Assembly: GCA_028714875.1 (NCBI GenBank)
Contig: JAQTLN010000003.1
Location: forward strand, 124,001-188,000
Length of the DNA stretch: 64,000 nt
Direction of reading: 5' to 3'
Source of the DNA: Gallionellaceae bacterium
Lineage (GTDB): Bacteria > Pseudomonadota > Gammaproteobacteria > Burkholderiales > Thiobacillaceae
Shown here: positions 1 to 8,375 of the stretch, one piece after another
Layout: each line of letters starts with the position of its first letter
How positions within the stretch are numbered: position 1 is the stretch's first letter
Notes under the pieces: generated by a model
Databases searched by the model: none
The model's input: only the letters and a program-made list of their open reading frames with translations
What the model was told of the DNA's origin: nothing
Position numbers and translations under genes: made by a program

Positions 1-160
1 CCACGCGGCCACGCAGTTGCTCCAGGCTGGCCGTGCCGCCATTCAGGGTCGGCAATGTCAGTTCCGGCGCGGGTTTGCTGATAGGCAGCGGCTTGAGTTC
101 GCCCGCCGCCACCGTGCCGCTGGAGAGCGCGAAGAGCAGGGCCAGTAGCCAGCGTTTCAT
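1..160 (-). CDS. TlpA-like thiol:disulfide (redoxin) protein, N-terminal part, cut by window edge
   Basis: Only the first 53 codons are present. They give a signal peptide (MKRWLLALLFALSSGTVAAG) followed by a segment of the form PAPELTLPTLNGG..SLEQLRGR, which is the usual lead-in to the thioredoxin fold of TlpA/redoxin family proteins. The CxxC active site would lie beyond the edge and is not seen. The ATG at 160-158 overlaps the stop of the upstream gene in an ATGA, so the two are probably translationally coupled. Family assignment rests on the short N-terminal pattern only. Confidence 0.6.
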   Translation of the reverse strand, partial: MKRWLLALLFALSSGTVAAGELKPLPISKPAPELTLPTLNGGTASLEQLRGRV

Positions 161-936
161 GGTTTGTCCTTGTCTATCAGGGGTTTGAGCGCATCCAGCA
201 GGATTTCACCAAGGCGCGCGCCGGCGCGGATTTCCTGTGGGTTGATGTCGTTACGGCGATAAAAACCATCGCGTAAGCCGGGCAGCACGGTCAGCCAGAC
301 GCGGCTGCCGGCGCTTTCAAGAAAGCCTTTGAGGCGCTCGCGCCACCAGTATCCGGCGGACGACTTGGGTTGCAGGATGACCAGATCCATGTGGGTTTGC
401 CGCACGATCGGGTCGTAGTCTGGTTCTTGTCCGGGTGCCAGTTCCTGGTACAGCAGGGGCCACATCAACAAGGCGCCGGCCAGCGGGTTGGCCGCGCCGC
501 CAGCCTTGCCGGCATGCCATTCATCGGCCGCGCGCAAGGCCAGGCTGGCGACTCGGCCGCTGGCGATGAGGACGATGCGCTTGCCGGGGTTCTGGCGGTG
601 CAGGGTTTCCAGCCAGTCGCTCATGTCGCGCTCGGGTATCTGACTCCAACTGCTGGGCAGCATGGGCAGAAAGTAGGGCGCGAGAAAGTCGGTGACCCAG
701 GTTTCCACGCCCTTTGCCGCGAGGTCGGCGGCGGCTTGTTGTTCTTCCTGGCTACGCCCGCCCTGGTCGGTCAGCCAGAGCGCCAGGACATCGCCGGCGG
801 CGGGGTAACGCTGGCTGACGATGTCGGCGCCGGAAGCTAGATGCAAGGTGATCTCGGCGGGCTCGGCATGGGCGGCGAATGTGGCCAACAGGGCGATCAT
901 TGCCCCCGCGGAACGCAATAGATATGGAATTCCCAA
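157..936 (-). CDS. Secreted alpha/beta-hydrolase-like protein (DUF3530-like)
   Basis: A 259-aa protein with an N-terminal signal sequence ending near AAHA (about residue 24). The body alternates hydrophobic strands and helices. The stretch RIVLIASGRVASLAL resembles the strand-nucleophile-helix of an alpha/beta hydrolase, with SG in place of a full GxSxG. This is typical of DUF3530-type periplasmic proteins, so enzymatic activity is unproven. It lies directly downstream of a porin-like gene (4 bp gap) and overlaps the next gene by 4 bp, so it is probably part of one envelope operon. The start could be the internal Met at residue 13. Confidence 0.55.
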   Translation of the reverse strand: MGIPYLLRSAGAMIALLATFAAHAEPAEITLHLASGADIVSQRYPAAGDVLALWLTDQGGRSQEEQQAAADLAAKGVETWVTDFLAPYFLPMLPSSWSQIPERDMSDWLETLHRQNPGKRIVLIASGRVASLALRAADEWHAGKAGGAANPLAGALLMWPLLYQELAPGQEPDYDPIVRQTHMDLVILQPKSSAGYWWRERLKGFLESAGSRVWLTVLPGLRDGFYRRNDINPQEIRAGARLGEILLDALKPLIDKDKP

Positions 937-939
937 GGC

Positions 940-2133
940 TTAGAACACCCGGTCGTAACTCAGCGTCAGCAAACGGGCGTCGCCGTATTTCGGAGACCAG
1001 TTCGAGCCACTGTTGTCGTGCTGGTCGTCGATCTGGATTTTCACGGCGCTGCTGGTATCCACTTCGTAGCGCAGGGTGAAGGCCGTGGTGGCGTGGGCTT
1101 CCTGGGCGTTAGGGTCGGCGCCCAGCGCGGGTTTCGAGTAGTAGTTGGACCAGGTCAGCATGGGTTGCCATTTGCCGATGCGGCGGCCGATGGCGACGAT
1201 CTGCGCGTAGTCCCTGAAATTGGCGCCGGGGCGGTTGATGTGGATGAATTCACTCTTCAACAGCCAGTTGTCGCGGTCGATGTTGAAGGCCAGACCGTAG
1301 ATCTGCTGGCGGGCGTCATTCGTGTAGTCCGTTTCGATACCGATGCCGTAGGTGGTGCCATTCCATGAGCCGGTGACATTGCGGCTGCTCGTTTTCGACT
1401 GGATATAGACCAGACGGGTTTCCAGCCAGTCGTTGCTGAAATTGAGGTCGCCGCCGAGGATGGCGTCCCATTTCACGTCGGTGCGGTTGTTCGGCCCCCG
1501 GTAGATCTTCCAGTAGCCGCTTTCCTTGACCGTTTCGGCGCCGGCCAGCAGGTTGGCGACCAGGTGCCAGCCGTTGTCGAGGGGTTTGTTCCAGGTCAGG
1601 TTGGCGCCGTTGTAATTCACCGCCTCCCAGCCATAGAGCTGCGGCGGCAGGTGGGTCCAGGGCAGGGCGTAGCCGATGTCCTGGGCGTCGGAGTTGTAGA
1701 ACATGGGCAGGCGCTTGCGGCCGAGTTGCAGGGTGAGGGCGTCGTTGATCCGGTAATTGCCGTACAGCCATTCCAGATTGACCGCGCCGTCCTGGGCGCC
1801 GCGCGCGACGATCTGGCCGGTCAGCGAAAAGGGCGTGTCGGTGAAGATCATGGAGCCTTGCAGGCCGAGTTTGCTGTCCGGCTGCCATTGCAGGCCGCTT
1901 TTGCCGGTGTAGACGCCGGTCTGGGCATAGTCGGAAACGAAGCAGGGGCATTCCGTGTCGTTGGCGCGGCCTTTCGTGCCGGAGAGCATTTTGCCGGCGG
2001 TGAGACTGAAAAAACCGGAGCCATCGAACTCGATCGGGCTGTTGTCGTGGTTGTCGACATCCGCCTGGCAGGTACCTCCCCAACAGGTGATGAGACAGGC
2101 GAGGGCATGTCTTGCCCAGGGCTTGCTATTCAT
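940..2133 (-). CDS. Outer-membrane beta-barrel porin-like protein
   Basis: A 397-aa protein with a signal peptide ending near CQADVD. It has many short alternating amphipathic segments (for example LQLGRKRLPMF and WHLVANLLAG) and a C-terminal LSYDRVF ending in Phe, the usual BAM recognition signature of outer-membrane barrels. There are two close cysteines near residue 60 (ECPCF), unusual for a porin. A good ribosome-binding site (GGAGAAAAC) precedes the ATG. It follows a PstS-like gene, so a channel partnered with the substrate-binding-like protein is possible. Substrate is unknown. Confidence 0.7.
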   Translation of the reverse strand: MNSKPWARHALACLITCWGGTCQADVDNHDNSPIEFDGSGFFSLTAGKMLSGTKGRANDTECPCFVSDYAQTGVYTGKSGLQWQPDSKLGLQGSMIFTDTPFSLTGQIVARGAQDGAVNLEWLYGNYRINDALTLQLGRKRLPMFYNSDAQDIGYALPWTHLPPQLYGWEAVNYNGANLTWNKPLDNGWHLVANLLAGAETVKESGYWKIYRGPNNRTDVKWDAILGGDLNFSNDWLETRLVYIQSKTSSRNVTGSWNGTTYGIGIETDYTNDARQQIYGLAFNIDRDNWLLKSEFIHINRPGANFRDYAQIVAIGRRIGKWQPMLTWSNYYSKPALGADPNAQEAHATTAFTLRYEVDTSSAVKIQIDDQHDNSGSNWSPKYGDARLLTLSYDRVF

Positions 2134-2163
2134 GTTTTCTCCGTGGTTGTTATGACTGCGAAC

Positions 2164-2610
2164 TTACTTGAGCGTGCACAGTACTTTGACGCTGCCATCC
2201 AGCGAATCTTCATCGAGGTAGGCGATGACGCCGGGTTTGGCGCTGGCGTATTTCTTGATGTCACTGCTGCTGGGCACTTGTTTCGGCGGGGTGCCCTTGC
2301 CGGTGAATGACATCCTGGCCCAGTAGGCCTTGATCTGAGCGGCGCTCTTGCCGGTGATCTCGTTGTAGAAAGTTTCGCGTTCCGCGCTGGATGCGGGCAG
2401 ATCCAGGGGGATGGCGCTGGTGCCGCCGGGCAGCGTGGTGACTCGCCCCATGTAGATGTCGGCCACCTGTTCACGGCTGAGGTGGTTGATCGGGTTGTGC
2501 GTGCCTGTCACGACCACGAGGTCGCTGGCATTGGCCGGGCGGAGCAGGGCGAACGCCAGCAAAGCCAGGGCTATGGCAAGGTGCTGTTGTCGCGTGAAGG
2601 GTGCCTGCAT
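2164..2610 (-). CDS. PstS-like phosphate-binding domain protein
   Basis: A 148-aa exported protein: signal peptide to about residue 28 (PANAS), then DLVVVTGTHNPINHLSREQV..IYMGR, the start of a short PBP-like/PstS-like domain. The later block YWARMSFTGKGTPPK..PSSSDIKKYASAKPGVIAYL is common in these half-size proteins that lack ABC partners. No permease genes are adjacent. It sits between a membrane nucleotide cyclase and a porin-like gene on the same strand, suggesting a ligand-sensing or outer-membrane assembly role rather than classical phosphate import. Confidence 0.65.
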   Translation of the reverse strand: MQAPFTRQQHLAIALALLAFALLRPANASDLVVVTGTHNPINHLSREQVADIYMGRVTTLPGGTSAIPLDLPASSAERETFYNEITGKSAAQIKAYWARMSFTGKGTPPKQVPSSSDIKKYASAKPGVIAYLDEDSLDGSVKVLCTLK

Positions 2611-2655
2611 GGCTTTGTTCCGTAATGTTTTGTCTATCGAACGCCGCTGATTCTC

Positions 2656-4767
2656 TCAGATGGCGTGATGTTTCTCGTGGCGCGCGACGAAGTGGCGCGC
2701 CACCGTATCCTGGGGGAAGACGTCGAGTAGCGCGCGATACAGCGCCAGGGCCTCATCCTCTTTGCCGGCCTGCCAGGCGGCGAAGGCGGGCAGGGTGAGT
2801 TGAACCAGTTGGTGCTGCTCCGGCGTGGCGGCGATGCCGGCCGCTTCGGCCTCCGGGCCGATGGCGGCCAGCAGTTCGTAGACGATCAACTCGCCGCGCC
2901 GACCCTTGACGCTGACGTGGTCGAGCGGGCGCATCAACATGCGCTCGCCGGCTTCCCGGAACACCGAATGGCTGACGCAGATGCGCGTGCCGTAGCGTTT
3001 GTTGAGGGTTTCCAGATGCGCGGCGATGTTCACGCCGTCGCCCATCACCGTGTAGGAGAGACGTTCGGCCGAGCCGATGTTGCCGACCAGCACGGCGTCG
3101 GTATGCAGGCCGATGCGGAACGAGGTGGGCAGTTTGCCTTCCTTGATCCAGGCTTCATTGACCGCGTTCATGGCCCGCTGCGCCTTCAGCGCGGTGAGGC
3201 AGGCATGGTAGGCGTGGTCGTCATCGGCCATGGGCGCGCCCCAGAAGGCCATGACGGCGTCGCCGATGTATTTGTCCAGCGTGCCATGGTGGGCGTCGAT
3301 GACGCGGGTGACGGTGTCGAGGTGGGTGGAGACGCGGTTCATCAACTCGCGTGTCGGCGTGGTTTCCGCCAGCGCGGAGAAGCCGTCCATGTCGGTGAAC
3401 ATGATGGTGAGGTAGCGGCTCTGGCCGCCTACTTCCAGGGTTTTGCCGCTGGACAGCAGTTGTTGCACCAGGGTACGCGGCACGAAAGTGGTAAAGGCGC
3501 GGATGGTCGATTTCATCGCCTGGGTGGCGTCGACCAGTTGCCGAATCTCGCGGATGTTGGAGCGGATGGTGAGGTCGTCCTTGAGTTCCAGCGCCTTGAT
3601 TTTGGCGGTTTCCATGGTCACTGCGGCGATCGGGCGGGTCAGGTAGCGCGACAGGAAAGCCACCAGCAGCAGGCCCAGGAGCAGCAAGGCGGCGGAGAGC
3701 GCCAGCATGACGCGGTTGGTGCGTTGCAGTTCGCCGACGAAATCCTCCTGCGGGGCCAGGGTGAGGATCATCCAGTTCTTGCCCAGCGCCGGGGGAAAAG
3801 CATGGAAGGACGCCAGATAAGGCGTTCCGCTGACCGGTTCGTCGAACACCAGGCGTGTGCCTTCGCCGGCGCGGTAGCGGCGCACCGCCTCGTTGAGCGC
3901 CGGGTTGCCCAGTTCGGTGGCCGAGGACAGGCGCACATTCTTGCCATCGATGCGCAAGGCCTTGTCCATTTCCGGGTACGCCACCACGCGGTTTTTCTCA
4001 TCCAGGATCATGGTGACGCCGCGTTCGCCGATCTGATGGCTGGACAGGAACAGAGCGATGTTGTCGAGGGCGATGTCGGCGGCGATGACGCCGAAGCGCT
4101 TGCCATTCACCGTCATGGGCGCGGAAATGGAAATACCGGGGCGCCCGGAGCTGCTGAGGATGAATACGTCGGAAGTCACCAACGCTTCCTGCTTCCAGGC
4201 CGCCAGGTAGAACGGCCGTTCGCGCGGGTCGAAGCGGTTGACGCTCTCCTCGGTCTTGATCACGGTATCCAGGTCGGCCAGATATTCGTAGCGATCCACC
4301 CGCGCGTTGCCATGCTGGCTGACGTGGCGGCGCACAAAGACGGCGTCGAGAGGCGGTTGTGCGTCGTTGGGGCCGAAATGTTCGATGCCGTCGGGCAGGC
4401 GGATGAGCTGGAAATAATCGCCATTCTGCTCGAAGCCGACATACACGCTGTAAACCTGCGGGTTCAGTTCCAGGAGGCGGAAGAAATAGCGCTGGTAATC
4501 CAGCCGCCGCATCGCCTCGGGATGGCCGCTGCCCAGGGTGGCGGAAGCATCCACGGCGCGGGCGATGGGCAACAGGCCAGCGGCGACGTCGGAAAGGATG
4601 GTTTCAGTGGTGATGTCGAGCAGGTCATGCGCGGTCTTGATGGTGAGCCGTGAATTGACCCGGTAAATGCTGGTGGCGACGATCGCGACGATCAGGAACA
4701 TCAGGGTTCCGAAGGAAAACGTCACGCCTTGTCTGAGGCTTATGCCGTTGGGAAATAGCCACCGCAT
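2656..4767 (-). CDS. Membrane class III adenylate/guanylate cyclase with extracytoplasmic Cache sensor and HAMP
   Basis: A 703-aa protein if started at the ATG at 4767; the longer reading would use TTG. Order: a transmembrane segment (about 15-35), a large dCache-like periplasmic domain (to about 345), a second transmembrane segment (LALSAALLLLGLLLVAFLS), HAMP (about 375-430), then the cyclase domain. Metal-binding Asp residues are seen in IMFTDMDGFS and KYIGDAVMAFWGAP, and the Lys before YIGD suggests ATP as substrate. The normal NxxxR transition-state arginine is His (NIAAH, codon CAT), which may lower activity. It should make cAMP in response to a periplasmic ligand. It leads the group of envelope genes downstream. 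Confidence 0.85.
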   Translation of the reverse strand: MRWLFPNGISLRQGVTFSFGTLMFLIVAIVATSIYRVNSRLTIKTAHDLLDITTETILSDVAAGLLPIARAVDASATLGSGHPEAMRRLDYQRYFFRLLELNPQVYSVYVGFEQNGDYFQLIRLPDGIEHFGPNDAQPPLDAVFVRRHVSQHGNARVDRYEYLADLDTVIKTEESVNRFDPRERPFYLAAWKQEALVTSDVFILSSSGRPGISISAPMTVNGKRFGVIAADIALDNIALFLSSHQIGERGVTMILDEKNRVVAYPEMDKALRIDGKNVRLSSATELGNPALNEAVRRYRAGEGTRLVFDEPVSGTPYLASFHAFPPALGKNWMILTLAPQEDFVGELQRTNRVMLALSAALLLLGLLLVAFLSRYLTRPIAAVTMETAKIKALELKDDLTIRSNIREIRQLVDATQAMKSTIRAFTTFVPRTLVQQLLSSGKTLEVGGQSRYLTIMFTDMDGFSALAETTPTRELMNRVSTHLDTVTRVIDAHHGTLDKYIGDAVMAFWGAPMADDDHAYHACLTALKAQRAMNAVNEAWIKEGKLPTSFRIGLHTDAVLVGNIGSAERLSYTVMGDGVNIAAHLETLNKRYGTRICVSHSVFREAGERMLMRPLDHVSVKGRRGELIVYELLAAIGPEAEAAGIAATPEQHQLVQLTLPAFAAWQAGKEDEALALYRALLDVFPQDTVARHFVARHEKHHAI

Positions 4768-4985
4768 TGGATATATGACCCCGTTAGTCCTTGCTATTAC
4801 TTTCGTGTGGGCCAGGCCAAATGAGCCCGACAACGCGGCGCAGTGTACCCGATATGAATTTTCGATGCGTGGGTCGGGTTTTCTATGGCTTTGATTTTGA
4901 TGATGTTTTTGTTTCTTATAGCGTCGGCTTCCAGCCGGCTGTTTTCAAAGACGCCGGCGTTACTGTGTAGCAATCCGCCATGATT

Positions 4986-5062
4986 AGGATGTGGTGAGCG
5001 CAGCGAACCGCGCCATGCCGCGCGCGCCAGGTCGATGCGGTTCGCTGCGCTCACCACATCCT
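4986..5062. repeat. Palindromic repeat, AGGATGTGGTGAGCG family
   Basis: The left arm aggatgtggtgagcgcagcg is repeated inverted on the right, giving a stem of about 26 bp around a 25-nt loop. A second copy with the same arms is at 37808-37890. The flanks (4918-4962 and 5081-5105) carry shorter GCCGGC palindromes of the other repeat family. The gap 4768-5100 holds nothing else recognisable. It lies between convergently placed gene ends and starts on the minus strand and may act as a REP-like element. Confidence 0.8.
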
Positions 5063-5100
5063 ACGTCGCTGTGTTCAAAGACGCCGGCTGGAAGCTGGCG

Positions 5101-5994
5101 CTACACGGTCCCCCACAACCAGGCGGCGCCGCGCACACCGCCGGAGTCGCCATGAACCGGAGGCAACAGACGGGTCGACACCTGGTCCGAGAAAACATGG
5201 TGGCCCCACAGTCGCGGCACGTTTTCGTACAAGCGGCTGATGTTGGAGAGGCCGCCGCCGAGGACGATGACATCCGGGTCGAGCACGTTGATGACCTGCG
5301 CCAGGCCGCGCGCCAGGCGGTCTTCGTAGCGTTCCAGTGCCGCCTGGCAGTCGCTGTCGCCGAGGCCGGCGATTTCATCGGCGCGCAGGCGGCGCCCGCT
5401 GTGCTCGAACAGATCGCGGGCCAGCCCCGGCCCGGACAGCCAGGTTTCGATGCAGCCGTGCTTGCCGCAATAGCAGGCGGGACCCGGACGTTCGTCGTCA
5501 TTCGGCCAGGGCAGGGGGTTGTGGCCCCACTCGCCGGCGATGGCATTGGCGCCGGTCAACACCTGGCCGCGTACCACCACGCCGGCGCCGCAGCCGGTGC
5601 CGAGGATGACCCCGAACACCACCTCGGCACCCGCCGCCGCGCCGTCCACCGCTTCGGACAGCGCGAAGCAGTTGGCGTCGTTGGCCAGGCGCACCTCGCG
5701 GTGCAACAAGGCTTCCAGATCGCGGCGCAGCGGTTGCCCGATCAGGCAGGTGGAATTGGCGTTCTTGATCAGGCCGGTCACCCGCGATTCCGCGCCGGGC
5801 ATGCCGACGCCGATGCTCGCTTGTGCCCCCAACTCGGTTTCCGCGCCCGCCACCAGCGCCGCCACGCTGGCCAGCGTGGCGGAATAATCGCCCTGGGGCG
5901 TGGCGACACGGCGGCGCAGCAGTTCATGGCCGTTCCTGTCGAAGGCGGCGATTTCGATTTTCGTGCCACCGAGGTCGATGCCGATGCGTGGCAT
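5101..5994 (-). CDS. mak: Fructokinase, ROK family
   Basis: A 297-aa ROK kinase phosphorylating fructose (or a related hexose) with ATP in the cytoplasm. The N-terminal phosphate-binding loop is IGIDLGGTKIE. The sugar-binding and structural-zinc block GEWGHNPLPW...CYCGKHGCIETW is that of E. coli Mak, with three cysteines plus His for zinc, and the end DSGGVRGAAWLW also matches Mak. Overall order and length fit Mak better than NagK or glucokinase. It is separated from brnA by only 9 bp on the same strand, so some read-through from the toxin-antitoxin locus is likely. Confidence 0.88.
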   Translation of the reverse strand: MPRIGIDLGGTKIEIAAFDRNGHELLRRRVATPQGDYSATLASVAALVAGAETELGAQASIGVGMPGAESRVTGLIKNANSTCLIGQPLRRDLEALLHREVRLANDANCFALSEAVDGAAAGAEVVFGVILGTGCGAGVVVRGQVLTGANAIAGEWGHNPLPWPNDDERPGPACYCGKHGCIETWLSGPGLARDLFEHSGRRLRADEIAGLGDSDCQAALERYEDRLARGLAQVINVLDPDVIVLGGGLSNISRLYENVPRLWGHHVFSDQVSTRLLPPVHGDSGGVRGAAWLWGTV

Positions 5995-6003
5995 GGCGAG
6001 CCT

Positions 6004-6252
6004 TCAGGCGGCGTGCAGTTCTTCTCGAAGAATTCGCCGTAGCGCATCCACCGAAACCGGCGCCGACTCCGGCGCCAGGGCCGAGCGCAAGGCCTCGTTG
6101 ATCAGCGTCTGGTAACCCTTGCCTTCACCGGCGGCGCGTTCGCGAAAGCTCGCAAGAATCTCGTCATCCAGATAAATGGTGATGCGGGTCTTGCCGGTGG
6201 GTTCCACTACCGGGCCGCGTTTGGCGTTCGAGAAGTCATATTGGTCTTTCAT
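6004..6252 (-). CDS. brnA: BrnA-type antitoxin (ribbon-helix-helix)
   Basis: An 82-aa protein with the BrnA/COG3514 layout: variable N-terminus, then KTRITIYLDDEILASFRERA as the RHH DNA-binding strand and helix, then GYQTLINEALRSAL. It should bind and neutralise BrnT and repress its own promoter. The ATG lies 3 nt after the brnT stop (taaaacATG), the usual brnT-brnA order. The partner toxin carries an in-frame stop codon (see 6256-6525), so this copy may be an orphan antitoxin or may act on another BrnT. Confidence 0.85.
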   Translation of the reverse strand: MKDQYDFSNAKRGPVVEPTGKTRITIYLDDEILASFRERAAGEGKGYQTLINEALRSALAPESAPVSVDALRRILREELHAA

Positions 6253-6255
6253 GTT

Positions 6256-6525
6256 TTATCCCTCTTCATAAGCACGCCGTTCATGTGGCTCTGCGTGGCG
6301 CGCGGAGATGACGCGGATTTCGTGCTCGCCCCGCCATGCGTAAACCACAACCAGGAGTCAGCCGAATCCATCCAACCCCAAGGTTACAAAACGGTCTTCA
6401 TCGTGGTCTTTGTCTTCGCGCGTCAGGGCCAATGGGTCATAAAACACCCCTTCCACATCAACCAGATCAATGCCGTGCTTGCGGCGGTTAATCCGATTTT
6501 TGGCGAGGTCATGGGTGAAGTCCAT
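6256..6525 (-). pseudogene. brnT: brnT toxin gene interrupted by an in-frame TGA
   Basis: Reading from the ATG at 6525 gives a typical BrnT start (FTHDLAKNRINRRKHGIDL, then EGVFYDPLALT). After 55 codons the frame meets TGA at 6360-6358, then continues as LLVVVYAWRGEHEIRVISAR, the second half of BrnT, to TAA at 6258. In relatives the stop position is normally Arg (G-R-v/l-LVVVY), so a single CGA to TGA change explains it. No frameshift is needed. The second half contains conserved family residues (the RGE..R..SAR region), so the 55-aa product should be inactive unless the stop is read through. Confidence 0.85.
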
Positions 6526-6530
6526 GACTT

Positions 6531-6552
6531 ATTATACATATTCAATATGTAT
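6531..6552 (-). promoter_or_regulatory. Probable brnT promoter and BrnA operator
   Basis: A perfect 19-bp palindrome, ATACATATTCAATATGTAT, occupies 6534-6552, just upstream of brnT. On the minus strand a consensus -10 box TATAAT (6536-6531) overlaps its edge and ends only 5 nt before the brnT ATG. RHH antitoxins of this family repress through such palindromes. No ribosome-binding site precedes the ATG, so the transcript might be leaderless. Operator role is inferred. Confidence 0.55.
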
Positions 6553-6557
6553 TTAAA

Positions 6558-8375
6558 TTACTCCGCCGGCTCCGGCTTGCCGAACAGATAGCCTTGCCCG
6601 CGCCGGCAGCCGACGGCGGTGAGGAAGGCTTGCTGGTCCTGGGTTTCCACGCCCTCGGCCACCACCGAGAGTCCCAGCGCATCGGCCATGCCGATGATCG
6701 CGGTAACGATGGCGGCGTCATCGTGGTCGTGTGGGATGTCCATGACGAAGCTGCGGTCGATCTTGAGTTTCTGGATGGGCAGGCGCTTGAGTTGCGAAAG
6801 GGAGGCGTAGCCGATGCCGAAATCGTCGAGCGAGAGGCTGACGCCAAGATCATGCAATTCGTTGAGGATGTCGATGACTTCACGCTCGGCCCCCATCAGC
6901 GCGGTTTCGGTGATTTCCAGGTCCAGGTGGCTGGGCGGCAGCTGGGTCTCCAGCAGGGTTTGGCGCACGCTGTCCACCAGGGTGCGTCCATAGAACTGGC
7001 GCGCCGAGATGTTGACCGAGACGACCACATCGATGCGGCCTTCATCCAGCCAGGTCCGGGTCTGGGCACAGGCTTCACGCAGGGCGAAGGCGCCGAAGGC
7101 GTGGATCAGGCCGGTTTCTTCCGCTATCGGGATGAATACGGCGGGCGAGACATCGCCCAGTTCCGGCGAGGTCCAGCGCATCAGTGCCTCGAAGCCGGTG
7201 TGGCGGCCGGTGCCCAGGTCGACGATGGGCTGGTAGACCATGCGCAATTCGCCGCGCTCCAGAGCGTGGCGCAGACCGGCTTCCAGGGCGAGGCGGTCGC
7301 GTGCCTGCTGGTCCATTTCCGCTGAAAAGAAGCGCCAGGTGTGCTTGCCCGCCGCCTTGGCGGCATAAAGGGCGCTGTCGGCACTGCGTAGCAGCTTGTC
7401 CACGCTGTCGCCATCCTCGGGAAACAGGGCGATGCCGATGCTCGCGCCGACGCTGAGTTCGTGTCCGTCGACGGGGAAGGGTTGGTGTAGCGCCTGGATC
7501 ACATGTTCCGCAACGGCGATCGCCTGCTGCCGCTCGGCGCCGACCACCAGCAGGGTGAATTCGTCGCCGCCTAAGCGCGAGAGATCGTCGCTCTGCCGCA
7601 CCACTTGGCCGAGTTGCGCGGCCACCGCCTTGAGCAAGAGGTCGCCGACGGGATGGCCGAGGCTGTCGTTGACCACCTTGAAGTTGTCGAGATCGAAAAA
7701 CAGCAGGGCGGCACACCCGCCGCCACGCGCGGTTTGCGCCAGCACCCGCGCGGTGTGCGTCTCGAACAAGGCGCGGTTGGGCAGTCCTGTGAGCGCGTCG
7801 TAATGCGCCATGTGCACCATGTCGTCCTCGTTGCGACGCATGGCCCGGCGCAGGCGCGCCATCAGGGCTTGGGCGATGAGCAGGGCGAGCAATGCCGCGC
7901 CCAGCACCACGGCGATGAAACCCAGGATGCGGGCGCGCAGCGGTTCCAGGTCGGCGACCAGGCTGATGTCGGCGACCGCCACATCCTCCAGATCGAGTGG
8001 CCGCTGGTATTCGATGCGATCCAGCCCGAGCGGGCCGGCCCAGAATGGGGCGTCTTCGCTGGCGCCGGCCTTCTGGTAGCTGGCGAAGAGGGTGCCGTCG
8101 GGTAGCACGATGCGGGCGGAGAGGATGTCCGGGGCATGCTGAAAGGCGGCCAGGTTGTCTTGCGCGGACTGCGCATCCTTGAACACCACGGCCGCCGCGC
8201 TGTTGGCGGAAACCAGACTGGCCTGGGTCGCCAGGCGATGCTGGAAATCCTCGCGCAGGGTGGCGGTTTCGCTGGAGATCAGCAGCAGCGTGGCAATGCC
8301 CAGCGCCAGCGCGGTGGATAACCAGTTGAGACGGTCCCAGCCGCGTCCGTGGTCCACTGTCGGTTGTGGTTTCAT
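6558..8375 (-). CDS. Membrane GGDEF-EAL protein with periplasmic CHASE8-like sensor
   Basis: A 605-aa inner-membrane protein: TM1 at about 18-34, a periplasmic sensor of about 120 residues (LATQASLVSANSAAAVVF start, as in CHASE8 domains), TM2 at about 150-172, then GGDEF (RLGGDEF intact, with an RQSD inhibitory I-site before it) and EAL (FEALMRW, DDFGIGYASL, IDRSFVMDI). Both catalytic signatures are present, so it could make and degrade c-di-GMP. It is the last gene of a TonB receptor/YfiR operon: its ATG overlaps the yfiR-like stop (ATGA). YfiR-type proteins bind the periplasmic part of such cyclases and inhibit them. Confidence 0.9.
   Translation of the reverse strand: MKPQPTVDHGRGWDRLNWLSTALALGIATLLLISSETATLREDFQHRLATQASLVSANSAAAVVFKDAQSAQDNLAAFQHAPDILSARIVLPDGTLFASYQKAGASEDAPFWAGPLGLDRIEYQRPLDLEDVAVADISLVADLEPLRARILGFIAVVLGAALLALLIAQALMARLRRAMRRNEDDMVHMAHYDALTGLPNRALFETHTARVLAQTARGGGCAALLFFDLDNFKVVNDSLGHPVGDLLLKAVAAQLGQVVRQSDDLSRLGGDEFTLLVVGAERQQAIAVAEHVIQALHQPFPVDGHELSVGASIGIALFPEDGDSVDKLLRSADSALYAAKAAGKHTWRFFSAEMDQQARDRLALEAGLRHALERGELRMVYQPIVDLGTGRHTGFEALMRWTSPELGDVSPAVFIPIAEETGLIHAFGAFALREACAQTRTWLDEGRIDVVVSVNISARQFYGRTLVDSVRQTLLETQLPPSHLDLEITETALMGAEREVIDILNELHDLGVSLSLDDFGIGYASLSQLKRLPIQKLKIDRSFVMDIPHDHDDAAIVTAIIGMADALGLSVVAEGVETQDQQAFLTAVGCRRGQGYLFGKPEPAE

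Noticed and set aside
2800-4653. 617-aa open frame on the plus strand
   Set aside because: Exactly antisense to the cyclase gene. Composition is low-complexity Gly/Asp/Arg/His, as expected from the reverse of a GC-rich gene, with no motif.
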